A stretch of DNA of 64,000 nucleotides from Enterococcus mundtii. GTDB lineage: Bacteria; Bacillota; Bacilli; Lactobacillales; Enterococcaceae. The DNA lies in assembly GCF_003957375.1 (NCBI RefSeq), contig NZ_CP025473.1, positions 2,257,501 to 2,321,500 of the forward strand. Direction: 5' to 3'. Below the pieces are notes generated by a model. It had not been told where the DNA came from. It saw only the letters and a program-made list of their open reading frames with translations, and searched no databases. This document shows, one piece after another, positions 35,766 through 44,687 of this stretch (positions within the stretch are counted from its first letter, which is position 1; each line of letters starts with the position of its first letter). Both the position numbers and the translations under genes were made by a program.

Positions 35766-36922
35766 TGGAAGAGGATAAAAAGAGAAAAATCAAACCTGTT
35801 TCATGGTTTTGGCGTTGGTTTTTGAATAATCAAGTAGTCACGGCTTTATTAGTCGTTCTTTTGGTCTTACTGATCGTTTTCTTATTTACGAAAGTCTCTT
35901 ATCTTTTTGAGCCCATTTGGCAGTTTCTAGCGATCGTTAGTTTACCGATCATTCTATCAGGTATCTTATATTACCTGATGAATCCTGTCGTCGATTATTT
36001 TGAAAAGAAAAATATCCCAAGGCTCTATAGTATCATCGGTTTATTTATACTTGTTGTCGCTTTGATCGTATGGGGAAGTGTAGTGATCATCCCGAAAATC
36101 CAAGAACAGACCGTCAGCTTTGTCAGCAATTTCCCACAATACGTCGAGACCATCGATGATAAATTAACCGAGATTTTTCGTGATCCACTATTCAGTCAAT
36201 TCAGAGAGCAACTGGAAAATACAGGCGATCAGTTTATGAGTTCTGCTGGCGATATTTTACAGAATCTATCAAAAAGCACCGTTCAAAGCTTAGGGAGTTT
36301 TGTTGGCGCTGTAGCTACGATCGTTGTTGCCGTATTGACGATGCCGTTTATTTTATTTTATCTGTTGAAAGATGGAAAACAATTAGCACCTTATTTGGTT
36401 AAGTTCTTACCCAATCGCATGAGAGTGCCTACGTTAAAAGTCTTAGGTGAGATGAACAGCCAAGTCTCTTCTTATATTCGTGGACAGTTGACTGTGGCTT
36501 TCGCAGTTGCGGTGATGTTCATGATCGGATTTGCAATCATCGGGTTAGATTATGCTGTCACTTTAGGGATCATTGCCGGTTTCTTGAACTTGATCCCTTA
36601 CTTAGGCTCATTTTTAGCGATGATCCCTGCGGTATTTTTAGCCATCGTTGCAGGACCGATCATGTTGGTCAAAGTATTGATCGTTTTCGCCTTAGAACAA
36701 ACCATCGAAGGCCGTTTGATCTCGCCACTTGTACTTGGTAATCAGTTGTCGATCCATCCAGTGACGATTTTACTTGTCCTATTAACATCCGGAAAATTAT
36801 TTGGTGTGGTCGGTGTGATTTTAGGGATACCTGTCTATGCCGCAGCGAAAGTATTGATTTCTCATATTTTTGAATGGTACACTACGATTTCTTCCCTTTA
36901 TGAAGAAAAGCAACAAGAATAA
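35765..36922 (+). CDS. AI-2E family transporter (membrane permease)
   Basis: 385 aa with about eight membrane helices in the AI-2E/YtvI/PerM pattern: two helices at the start, a soluble insert (about 110-190), then TMPFILFYLLKDG, and a C-terminal block with GLDYAVTLGIIAGFLNLIPYLGSFLAMIPA and EGRLISPLVLGNQLSIHPVTILL, both family signatures. The family includes exporters of small solutes and Na+(Li+)/H+ antiporters, so the substrate is unknown. Its start codon overlaps the EIIA gene stop by 1 nt, so these two are coupled. A terminator follows. Confidence 0.9.
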   Translation: MEEDKKRKIKPVSWFWRWFLNNQVVTALLVVLLVLLIVFLFTKVSYLFEPIWQFLAIVSLPIILSGILYYLMNPVVDYFEKKNIPRLYSIIGLFILVVALIVWGSVVIIPKIQEQTVSFVSNFPQYVETIDDKLTEIFRDPLFSQFREQLENTGDQFMSSAGDILQNLSKSTVQSLGSFVGAVATIVVAVLTMPFILFYLLKDGKQLAPYLVKFLPNRMRVPTLKVLGEMNSQVSSYIRGQLTVAFAVAVMFMIGFAIIGLDYAVTLGIIAGFLNLIPYLGSFLAMIPAVFLAIVAGPIMLVKVLIVFALEQTIEGRLISPLVLGNQLSIHPVTILLVLLTSGKLFGVVGVILGIPVYAAAKVLISHIFEWYTTISSLYEEKQQE

Positions 36923-36925
36923 ATT

Positions 36926-36979
36926 AAAAGCCGAGATGATCGAGAATAGGAACCCTATTTTCAGTCGCCTCGGCTTTTT
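36926..36979. terminator. Bidirectional terminator between convergent genes
   Basis: Outer arms AAAAGCCGAG and CTCGGCTTTTT, with an inner AATAGG/CCTATT stem. It sits 4 nt after the AI-2E gene stop and 3 nt before the end of the convergent gene at 36982; A and T runs suit both strands. Confidence 0.9.
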
Positions 36980-36981
36980 GA

Positions 36982-37413
36982 TTATTTCATCAATAAGTTA
37001 GTCATTTTTTGGATCGCTGCGGAAATATCATCTGTCGCTTGGTCTTGTTTTGCTTCTGACGCATCAAATTGTTCAGCATCGATGCCTTTTTCTGGTTGGA
37101 CGCTTTGAGTCATTTCTTCACAACCAGCTACGTAATTTTTGTAGGCTTTTTCAAAGTTCTTATGGATACCCATTACTTTGGCTGGTGGACGCAACGTACT
37201 GATTTTCTTTAGCATATTACGATATTTTTCAGTACCTTGGTCAAATAACTCAACCGTCTCAACAAGCTCGGCTTGCGTTAGTTCAGCTGTCTTCTTTTGA
37301 TCGATTGCTTCTCTGATTTTTTCATATTTTGGGTGCATCGTTTCGCCGATTGCTTCTGTTTCTTTCACGATTTTATCGACTGTCTGCACGTAATAACCGA
37401 GATTCGGTAACAT
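36982..37413 (-). CDS. Helical protein of unknown function
   Basis: 143 aa, no signal peptide or membrane segment. Mainly long helices with charged heptad-like character (VDKIVKETEAIGETMHPKYEKI, ELFDQGTEKYRNMLKKISTLRPP, NFEKAYKNYVAGCEEMTQSV). Not recognised; lengths and pattern recall small cytoplasmic helical bundles. ATG with AGTAGG about 7 nt upstream. It shares a terminator with the AI-2E gene and follows the LTA-synthase-like gene by about 95 nt on the opposite side. Confidence 0.75.
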   Translation of the reverse strand: MLPNLGYYVQTVDKIVKETEAIGETMHPKYEKIREAIDQKKTAELTQAELVETVELFDQGTEKYRNMLKKISTLRPPAKVMGIHKNFEKAYKNYVAGCEEMTQSVQPEKGIDAEQFDASEAKQDQATDDISAAIQKMTNLLMK

Positions 37414-37508
37414 AGGTTTTCCTACTTTCTTCTTTTTCTTTCTCTATTTTACCTGTTTATTCTAGTAGAAAACAAGTCATTACATCAATAAAATGTTATT
37501 TTTATCGT

Positions 37509-39365
37509 TTATTTTTCATAAAATCCTGCATCCAAACTATATTGTTCTCCTGAAACCAGATCATATTGGATCAAGCGATACGCCTCGTATACTTCCTCTT
37601 GCGCCTGATTCAACTGAGCTTCTTTTCCCCATTGGCCATTTTGAAAATACAGTTCTCGTTCGAACGCGGGAATAGCCGACTCCATTTCAAGCAGTAATTG
37701 ATAAAAACCAGTGGTTTTTTGATTCGTTTGTTCTAAAAGATTCGCTGCAAAATAAAAAGGGCTAGTGACAGCATCGTTGATTTCACGTTTCTCTAACTCA
37801 CCTGCTGTATCGAACATGAGGAACTCTGTCTGATGTAAGGCTTGTTTCTCATTTTTATTTTTGATCTCGTCCGAATAGATCCCCGGTAAATGATCTCCCC
37901 AAAAAACGACTAGCGTTCTTCTTGGAGTATCTTTCAGCGCTTCAGTGAATGCTTTCAATGCTTGACTACTATAAGCAATATCTTGCAAATAATTATTGAG
38001 TGTGTCTGTTCCAGTATCATCTTCTGTTGTAGCTGAAAAATCTAATTGCGAATACTTGCCTGCATAAGGCATATGGGTCTGCATCGTGACCAAATGGACA
38101 AACTGAGGCGTTTGCTCATCTTTTAATAAGTCTAAAATTTCTTTATAGGCAGACTCATCTGAAATATATGGATTATTATCAATGGTATCAGTGTAAGTCA
38201 TATTTCCCTCGCTGATAAACGAATCAAACCCTAGCGTCTGATAGACATCTTCACGTTTATACATCGATGTATTATAAGGATGGATCGCCGTTGTTCGGTA
38301 GTTTTGTGCATTGAGCGTGGAAACAAGCGATGGTAATTGATCCAGCTTGGGAACGAGCATCGTATATGGTGTGGTCATTTGACCATTGAATAGCGCCATG
38401 GATAGACCCGTTAAGGCTTCAAACTCAATATTTGCTGTTCCACCACCATAATTTTGCGAAAGCATTCGGCCACTATAGGTTTGATTTGCCACTTCACGAT
38501 AGTCAGCTAAGGGATCACCGGTCACCGTGACACCATTTAGATGACTTGGATCAGAAAAGCTTTCACTCATCACATAAATGATATTTGGCTGCTCATCATG
38601 TGCCGTTTGATTTTTTTCGTCTGCGATTGCTTGATATTTTTCAGTGATTTCATTGATTTTTTCTTTTGAATAACCTTCTGGTCGTTCCATCGGTTCAACT
38701 TTTAGATTGTACAAAAAGCCACCAATGAATCCTGTATTATAATAATTCATTTTTTGACTATAAGGAATCCACAAAGCCGTTTGATTATAAGCTTTACGCA
38801 ACAAATTATTGGGATTATTGAAGTTACTGAAATAACCCATCATTGCAACGGTCATGACTAAAGTCAAGACACGATAGATTTGGAATGTTCGATCTTTTTT
38901 GAAACTACGGACAATTGCCCAGACCACTCCACCAAAGGCAAGGATCGCTACTAGCATCAACCCAATAAAAATCGGTGTTCCAGTCATGTCTTTGAGTAAA
39001 TTGAACTCTGTGATCATCTTTAAGTCATCTGGATAGATTGGTTCTTGACGATAGCTCATTTTCAAGTAATTCGCAAAACCTAATATACCGATACTTACGA
39101 GATAAAAAAGCAGACCAAATAAGTAAGAACCCGCGAAAGCGACCATAAATAAAAAGACAGTAAGTAATACGAAACAAGCAAGTAAAAATTTTTCTGTGTG
39201 CCATGAAAAAGCAAATTTCAAGGCTAAATCAACTGAAAGATTATTCTGGCACCATTGTAAATACAAATTACTTATAAGTATCACTAAAACTGTTACTATC
39301 CCCAGAGTAGTGATTCGTAGAATTTTTTGTTGTTTGGTTGAAAGCTTATCTAAATGTTTGTTCAA
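37509..39365 (-). CDS. LTA synthase-like phosphoglycerol transferase / sulfatase family
   Basis: 618 aa: five membrane helices (about 15-190) then an extracellular sulfatase-fold domain. Active-site marks: IIYVMSESFSDPSHL (metal-binding Glu), NYGGGTANIEFEALTGLS with the catalytic Thr, HLVTMQTHMPY, and VFWGDHLPGIY (metal-binding Asp/His). The family polymerises glycerol phosphate for lipoteichoic acid or transfers it to other glycans; this one is close in design to Enterococcus/Lactobacillus LtaS-type homologues, but its exact role is not set. TTG start with AAGGAG 8 nt upstream. Probably monocistronic. Confidence 0.87.
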   Translation of the reverse strand: MNKHLDKLSTKQQKILRITTLGIVTVLVILISNLYLQWCQNNLSVDLALKFAFSWHTEKFLLACFVLLTVFLFMVAFAGSYLFGLLFYLVSIGILGFANYLKMSYRQEPIYPDDLKMITEFNLLKDMTGTPIFIGLMLVAILAFGGVVWAIVRSFKKDRTFQIYRVLTLVMTVAMMGYFSNFNNPNNLLRKAYNQTALWIPYSQKMNYYNTGFIGGFLYNLKVEPMERPEGYSKEKINEITEKYQAIADEKNQTAHDEQPNIIYVMSESFSDPSHLNGVTVTGDPLADYREVANQTYSGRMLSQNYGGGTANIEFEALTGLSMALFNGQMTTPYTMLVPKLDQLPSLVSTLNAQNYRTTAIHPYNTSMYKREDVYQTLGFDSFISEGNMTYTDTIDNNPYISDESAYKEILDLLKDEQTPQFVHLVTMQTHMPYAGKYSQLDFSATTEDDTGTDTLNNYLQDIAYSSQALKAFTEALKDTPRRTLVVFWGDHLPGIYSDEIKNKNEKQALHQTEFLMFDTAGELEKREINDAVTSPFYFAANLLEQTNQKTTGFYQLLLEMESAIPAFERELYFQNGQWGKEAQLNQAQEEVYEAYRLIQYDLVSGEQYSLDAGFYEK

Positions 39366-39536
39366 GAGAGCGCTCCTTCACTTTTTCTAAATTACTTTAA
39401 CGCCTATTTTATTCTAGTCGCTTCATAAATGAAAGTAAAGTTCAAAAAACAAGTGGTCTGAACGACCAATTTTATAAAAAAATAAATAGAAAACAAAAGG
39501 AATGAAACTGTGTCTTAGTCTCTCCAGCTCACAAAG

Positions 39537-39592
39537 AATAAGCGGTAATAGCCACAATTTTAAACAACAAATTGTGGCTATTACCGCTTATT
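39537..39592. repeat. Long perfect hairpin, AATAAGCGGTA family
   Basis: Two perfect 24-bp arms, starting AATAAGCGGTAATAGCCACA and ending in the inverse, around an 8-nt loop. It lies 38 nt past the GH43 stop and may end that operon, though no T-run follows. A second hairpin with the same outer sequence lies at 59783-59840. Confidence 0.85.
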
Positions 39593-39630
39593 TCTTGAAG
39601 GGCTTTATGTCACTGTGATTGAAATGATGC

Positions 39631-40596
39631 TCAAATATTAGCCGAATACGCAACTGGTTCACCAAAAACTGGGAACCCTTTTGTGTCCCACGAAAATACT
39701 TGTGCGTTGGCATGACGATTGGGATTATTCAGTGGATCGATTCCTTCATTTTTTTCTGGTCGTGCATGGTAAACTAATACATCTTCTTTGCCATCTTCTG
39801 AGAGAGTAAAGGAGTTATGTCCCGGTCCAAACTGCTTATTTTTCTCCGAAGAGACAAAGACAGGTTCAGGGTTCTTATGCCAAGAATAACCGTCAAGTAG
39901 ATCCGCTGACTCTTCAGCCCACAGCAAACCCATCGCATAATTTTCATCAGTGGCACTCCCTGAGTAAGTGATGAATATTTTCCCGTTACGAATCAGTACG
40001 GCTGGTCCTTCATTGACTGCAAATCCTTGCTTTTCCCAAGAAAATTCTGGGATGGCTAATAATAGTTGTTTCCCGGTCAGTGTCCAAGGATTTGCCATTT
40101 CTGATAAATAGAGATTGGAGTTTCCCGGAATACGCGGGTCTAATTGCGCCCAAACATAATACAACTTTCCTTGATGTGTAAAAGTCGTGCCGTCTAAACT
40201 AAATGTATCTGTAGCAGTGATGATTTGCCCTTTTTCTTCCCAATCAGTATTCATTGGGTCAATGGACGTGTTTTCAAGAACGAACATTCGGTGGTGATGA
40301 TCCCGATCACGAATCTCTGCATGATCACTGGCTGCAAAATAGATATACCACTTTCCTTGGATATAATGGATTTCTGGGGCCCAGATCAATTGACTCATGG
40401 GTCCAGTTTTAGGTGCATGCCAAACCAGTAACGTTTCCGCATGCTTCAATCCATCGATCGTTTTCGCACGTCTTACTTCGATGGACTGATAACCAGGTAG
40501 AGAACCCGTAAAATAATAGTAGCCGTCCGTATGTTTGTAGATCCAAGGATCGGCTCGTTCAAGGACGATTGGATTAGCATAAGTTGTTTTTTTCAT
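39631..40596 (-). CDS. GH43 family arabinosidase
   Basis: 321 aa five-bladed propeller hydrolase. NPIVLERADPWIYKHTDGYYYFTGS (catalytic Asp in RADPW) and APEIHYIQGKWYIYFAASD and NEGPAVLIRNGKIFITYSGS (catalytic Glu in NEGP) are GH43 marks; the subgroup acts on arabinan or arabino-oligosaccharides. No signal peptide, so it works in the cytoplasm on imported oligosaccharides. Its ATG overlaps the GH51 stop (ATGA). Last gene of the arabino-oligosaccharide locus. Confidence 0.9.
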   Translation of the reverse strand: MKKTTYANPIVLERADPWIYKHTDGYYYFTGSLPGYQSIEVRRAKTIDGLKHAETLLVWHAPKTGPMSQLIWAPEIHYIQGKWYIYFAASDHAEIRDRDHHHRMFVLENTSIDPMNTDWEEKGQIITATDTFSLDGTTFTHQGKLYYVWAQLDPRIPGNSNLYLSEMANPWTLTGKQLLLAIPEFSWEKQGFAVNEGPAVLIRNGKIFITYSGSATDENYAMGLLWAEESADLLDGYSWHKNPEPVFVSSEKNKQFGPGHNSFTLSEDGKEDVLVYHARPEKNEGIDPLNNPNRHANAQVFSWDTKGFPVFGEPVAYSANI

Positions 40597-42125
40597 AAAG
40601 GTTCCTCACATTTTTTTAGTCTGATGACATTCCAAGAATATGCTTCAAGCACCATATGGATCGTGTTCTTTTCATTTACATTGATTACTTGTTCTATCGG
40701 CTGGATCGTATTCGGTGCGTCTTTCGTATTTTTATCAAGTAAATGATCACTTTTTACTACTAGTTGGACTGCTTTAGTCTCCAACTCAAAATCATGCGTT
40801 GTCGTAATAGAGACTTTCTCTTCTGTACGATTCACTAGAAACAGTACGATTTCTTGCTCGTTTTCGACAACTACGCTATCAATGATCGGCACTTCTTTTC
40901 CAGTATCACAGTCATAAGTGGGACAAAACGTTTGTTGGTCTAATACAGTGCCTTTCGCATATTTTGCCAGATGTTGCATCACATAATAGGTTGGATTTAC
41001 CCATGCGATCCCATTTTTCTCTGTTAGGATAAGCGGGATGGTATTGACTAAAAGCGATTGACAAGCAATTTTGACACGATCTGCATGCCGTAAAATCGCA
41101 AGACCCAATGTGCCGAACAACAATGTATCTTCCATAGTGAACTGGCACCAATCGATTGGTGACCCCTCTTGGAATTTTTGATAGGTTTGTTCTGGTTGGC
41201 TATGAACATTCCATTCATCAAAAGCTAAGTACATCGTCTTGTCACTGCGTAGATAGCCTTTCACATAGTCACACGTCGCAATGATTTCTTCGATTTGTCG
41301 ATCAAACCGTTCCGCTTTAGCTAAGTAAGTTTTGGTATCTGCTCGCTCATTTTTTGGAGGTTTAGTCAAATCTTCTTCGTCATATTTATCGATGTAATTA
41401 TGCAAAGCAATATAATCTACGTTTTCATATGCTTCTTCTAAAGCGATTCGGTCCCATTCAGGATAAGACGCTAAGCGTGGCGTCGAACTACCGACTAAAA
41501 TCGTTTCGATCGATTCATCGACTAATTTCATCGCTTTGGCAGATTCATTGGCTAAGCGGCCATACTCATAGGCACTTTTTGCGCCAATTTGCCAAGGACC
41601 GTCTAACTCATTTCCTAAGCACCAAAGTTTCACGTTAAAAGGTTGCTCTTGTCCGTTTTGTTTCCGTAACTCACTCCAAGAGGTTCCTTGAGGAAAGTTA
41701 CAATACTCTACTAGATTACGCGCATCGTCGATTCCTTTTGTGCCTAGATTCACCGTCATGATTGGCTCTGCTTCGACCATGTCTAACCATTTGAAAAATT
41801 CATGTAGCCCGAATGTATTTGGTTCGATTCCTTGCCATGCAAGATCGATTTTTTTTGGACGCTCGGTGACTGGACCAATCGTATCTTGCCAGTCATATCC
41901 TGAAGTAAAATTCCCTCCAGGATAACGGATCACCCCTAAAGACAGTTCTTTTACATAAGAAAGTACGTCCTGTCGAAAGCCATTCCTATCCGCGGTCGGA
42001 TGTCCTGGTTCAAATATTCCGTTATATACGACACTTCCCATATGTTCGACAAAAGAACCGAAGAGTCGTGGACTGATAGCTCCTTTAGAAAATCCTTGAC
42101 GTACCTTTAATTCAACTTTTTTCAT
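40593..42125 (-). CDS. abfA: GH51 alpha-N-arabinofuranosidase
   Basis: 510 aa cytoplasmic enzyme that releases terminal arabinofuranose. RLFGSFVEHMGSVVYNGIFEPGHP, RYPGGNFTSGYDWQDTIGP, WCLGNELDGPWQIG (acid/base Glu) and YLAFDEWNVHSQ (nucleophile Glu) are all intact. ATG at 42125 follows AAAGGAG by 7 nt; a GTG two codons earlier is inside the spacer. Overlaps the GH43 start. A paralogue at 45973 lies at the other end of the same cluster and shares nearly all these motifs. Confidence 0.95.
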   Translation of the reverse strand: MKKVELKVRQGFSKGAISPRLFGSFVEHMGSVVYNGIFEPGHPTADRNGFRQDVLSYVKELSLGVIRYPGGNFTSGYDWQDTIGPVTERPKKIDLAWQGIEPNTFGLHEFFKWLDMVEAEPIMTVNLGTKGIDDARNLVEYCNFPQGTSWSELRKQNGQEQPFNVKLWCLGNELDGPWQIGAKSAYEYGRLANESAKAMKLVDESIETILVGSSTPRLASYPEWDRIALEEAYENVDYIALHNYIDKYDEEDLTKPPKNERADTKTYLAKAERFDRQIEEIIATCDYVKGYLRSDKTMYLAFDEWNVHSQPEQTYQKFQEGSPIDWCQFTMEDTLLFGTLGLAILRHADRVKIACQSLLVNTIPLILTEKNGIAWVNPTYYVMQHLAKYAKGTVLDQQTFCPTYDCDTGKEVPIIDSVVVENEQEIVLFLVNRTEEKVSITTTHDFELETKAVQLVVKSDHLLDKNTKDAPNTIQPIEQVINVNEKNTIHMVLEAYSWNVIRLKKCEEPL

Positions 42126-42168
42126 TGCCACACTCCTTTCCTATCTATGTTTCCCACTAAATGATTGA

Positions 42169-42696
42169 TCAACCACCAAACCCACCTGCTAATACAAAAA
42201 TAATCGGCGGAAACATAAACACAAGCACAAGAAAAACTAATAATATGCCACAACATACAAGATTCTTCAAAAAGTTGGTCAACACCCACAACGTACTTTC
42301 TTGAAAAAGTTCCTTTCCGGAAAGAGCGTCATTTTGAGCAAGAGAACTACACCAAGAAAGTAAAAACATCGTAAAAACCAACATTGTTACATAACCACAA
42401 ATCACTAACCAAATAGCAGATTCTTGCAAAATAAGATTCATCGCAAAATAACTGATGATGGTCACGCAACTCATCACTAATTGAAGGAAAAACTTACGCT
42501 TAAAGCCCTGCAAAAAGGAATAGCAAACATGCCCTGATTCGCCATTCTTCCATTTATTCAGCGCAGTAAAAACACCTGTTGTGGCTGGTACTACTGTGAC
42601 TAAAGGCAAAGAAACGACGACCCATAAAATCCCTAATAAGATATGATCGGAAATCTGGATCAATTGACCATACCATTTTGTTTCGACTAATTTCAT
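42169..42696 (-). CDS. DUF624 (YesL-like) membrane protein
   Basis: 175 aa with five membrane helices (IQISDHILLGILWVVVSLPLVTVVPATTGVFTAL and FFLQLVMSCVTIISYFAMNLIL are typical of DUF624). Members lie beside sugar ABC importers for plant cell wall glycans; function unknown. It follows the second permease gene by 4 nt and precedes GH51 by about 43 nt, so it is within the operon. ATG with GAGTGAG upstream, in the end of the permease gene. Confidence 0.85.
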   Translation of the reverse strand: MKLVETKWYGQLIQISDHILLGILWVVVSLPLVTVVPATTGVFTALNKWKNGESGHVCYSFLQGFKRKFFLQLVMSCVTIISYFAMNLILQESAIWLVICGYVTMLVFTMFLLSWCSSLAQNDALSGKELFQESTLWVLTNFLKNLVCCGILLVFLVLVFMFPPIIFVLAGGFGG

Positions 42697-42700
42697 CTTC

Positions 42701-43564
42701 TCACTCTTTCATGCCAGACATTGCAGTTCCTTGTACAAAGTATTTTTGAGCAAAAATATAAATGATCAACAATGGCAACATCGAAATAACTGTTCCTGCC
42801 ATCACCGGTCCATAAAATGAAATATTTTGTCCAGTGAATAAAGCTAATCCTGCAGGTAACGTCCGCATTTTCGAACTTGTTGTCAAAATCAGTGGATACA
42901 ATAAATCATTCCAACTGTTCATCAACGTAAAGATTGCTAGTGATAGAAGTGTTGGTTTGCTCAAAGGCAACATGATCTTCAAGAAAATCTTGAACTCACC
43001 TAACCCGTCAATACGTGCGGCTTCTTCCAATGAATCTGGTAAAGTCACAAAAAACGACCGCATCATAAATATCCCAAAAGCAGTAGTCATCCGAGGAATG
43101 ATCAATCCGGCATACGTATCTAACATACCTAAAAAGTTTGCTTGGATGAACAGTGGGATCATGAAGACTTGAAATGGGATCATCATCGTTAACAAAACAA
43201 AGTAAAACAATACTGATTTCCCTTTGAAGCGCATCCGAGCAAAAGCATATCCTGCAAGAGAATCAAAGAAAACAGAAGTGATCACTGTCCCACCTGCAAA
43301 GATTACTGTGTTTTTGATGTAATCTAACAACGGAATAGTCGTCCAAACCTTGATATAATTCTCAAAGGTATATTCATCTGCAAAAATTCTCGGGGGAAAA
43401 GAAATAATGTCTTTTTCATATTTGAACGAGGAAATGATCAACCATAGAAAAGGAAAAGCGATAATCAATAATACGAGTAACATTCCTACGACACGTAACC
43501 ATTTCTTTCCATCAAACTTTTTCCGACGATTCGTTGAAACTGCTGTATAACTTTCCGAAAGCAT
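42701..43564 (-). CDS. Sugar ABC importer permease (AraQ/MalG type)
   Basis: 287 aa, six membrane helices. The EAA loop that docks the ATPase reads LEEAARIDGLGEFKIFLKIMLPLSKP. N-terminal KWLRVVGMLLVLLIIAFPFLWLIISSFK is the usual start of MalG-type permeases. Partner of the AraP-like permease just upstream (13 nt apart) and of the solute-binding protein at 44688. No ATPase gene is in the cluster; a shared MsmX-type ATPase is expected elsewhere. Confidence 0.92.
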   Translation of the reverse strand: MLSESYTAVSTNRRKKFDGKKWLRVVGMLLVLLIIAFPFLWLIISSFKYEKDIISFPPRIFADEYTFENYIKVWTTIPLLDYIKNTVIFAGGTVITSVFFDSLAGYAFARMRFKGKSVLFYFVLLTMMIPFQVFMIPLFIQANFLGMLDTYAGLIIPRMTTAFGIFMMRSFFVTLPDSLEEAARIDGLGEFKIFLKIMLPLSKPTLLSLAIFTLMNSWNDLLYPLILTTSSKMRTLPAGLALFTGQNISFYGPVMAGTVISMLPLLIIYIFAQKYFVQGTAMSGMKE

Positions 43565-43577
43565 ATTATTACTCCCC

Positions 43578-44474
43578 CTATTTCATTTGTTTTTCTTTTC
43601 TTGTCATATATAAATTAGTCGAAATTGCCAGCACAGCTACGATAACAAACAATACTGAAGATAATGCAGAAGCATAGCCTAACTCATATGGAGCGGTGAA
43701 GCCGCGACTATAAATGTATTGGACAGCTGTTTCCGTTTTGAATTGTGGTCCGCCGTTCGTTGCCACATATACTTGGTCAAATACTTGCATGGAACCAATC
43801 AGATTGGTCAAGATACAAAAACCAAGAGATGGGACGATCTGCGGTAACGTGATATTAAAGAATTGTTGACGATTGGTTGCTCCATCCATCTGCGCTGATT
43901 CGTAAAGAGAAGGGGAGATTCCTTGGATAGCAGTGATCAGGATCGTCATCGTGACACCGAAATTTTTCCAAACCGTCATCAGCGCAACTGTTGGCATTGC
44001 TAATGTTGGATCACGGAAAAATTGTGGAATCGGCAAACCTACTTGTGAGAAAAGGTAAGGGATAGCCCCAACGTTTGGGTCAAGCAACATTGAAAAGATG
44101 ATTGCAATGGATGTTAAGGAACAAATAACAGGGATATAAAAAGTTGAGCGACAAAAGCGATTGAAACGAGTATTCTTTGACAAGATCACCGCAGCTAATA
44201 AACCAACGATAATCTGTGTTGGTGTTTCAAGTAAGGTAAAATACAACGTATGGAAAAGTGAGTTGACCGCACGTTCATCCCCAAAGATCCGTAAAAAGTT
44301 ATCCATGCCTACGAACTCTCTTGAAGTAAAAAAGATGTTCAAATCAGTAAAACTGATCGCAAATGTACCAATTAGTGGCACCACTGTGAATAACAGTAGA
44401 ATCAAAAAGGATGGCACTAAAAACAAATAAGCTGCTCGATCCGGTCGGTTCCAGTATCTGGTGAATGCTTTCAT
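43578..44474 (-). CDS. Sugar ABC importer permease (AraP/MalF type)
   Basis: 298 aa, six membrane helices (AYLFLVPSFLILLLFTVVPLIGTFAISF at the start). EAA loop SLYESAQMDGATNRQQFFNITLPQIVP. Would form the importer with the AraQ-like protein. ATG with GAGGGGAAA about 9 nt upstream. A gap of 213 nt separates it from the binding-protein gene. Confidence 0.92.
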   Translation of the reverse strand: MKAFTRYWNRPDRAAYLFLVPSFLILLLFTVVPLIGTFAISFTDLNIFFTSREFVGMDNFLRIFGDERAVNSLFHTLYFTLLETPTQIIVGLLAAVILSKNTRFNRFCRSTFYIPVICSLTSIAIIFSMLLDPNVGAIPYLFSQVGLPIPQFFRDPTLAMPTVALMTVWKNFGVTMTILITAIQGISPSLYESAQMDGATNRQQFFNITLPQIVPSLGFCILTNLIGSMQVFDQVYVATNGGPQFKTETAVQYIYSRGFTAPYELGYASALSSVLFVIVAVLAISTNLYMTRKEKQMK

Positions 44475-44687
44475 TTCGTCTATTTCCCCTCTTTCTTATT
44501 CGATGGATTCCTTGATGAACAGTTCAAGCGATGAAAAACCAGACCAAGAAAGGAAAGAAGTTTTTCTCGAAAAAGGAAAGCGAAAGCGATAAAGATGTTT
44601 TTAAATTTATGAGACCTTCGCCTTCTCTTCTACGAGATTACTTCTGTTTCCTTTGTTATTTTGATTTCATTGTGAACTGCTACTCGA
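44475..44687. other. Non-coding gap between binding-protein and permease genes
   Basis: 213 nt within the operon. No ORF with a ribosome site. Weak local dyads such as TCTCGTAGAAGAGA near 44630 and TTTTTCTCGAAAAA near 44561 could form mRNA structures that keep binding-protein mRNA more abundant than permease mRNA, as is common in such operons. No strong terminator seen. Confidence 0.35.
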
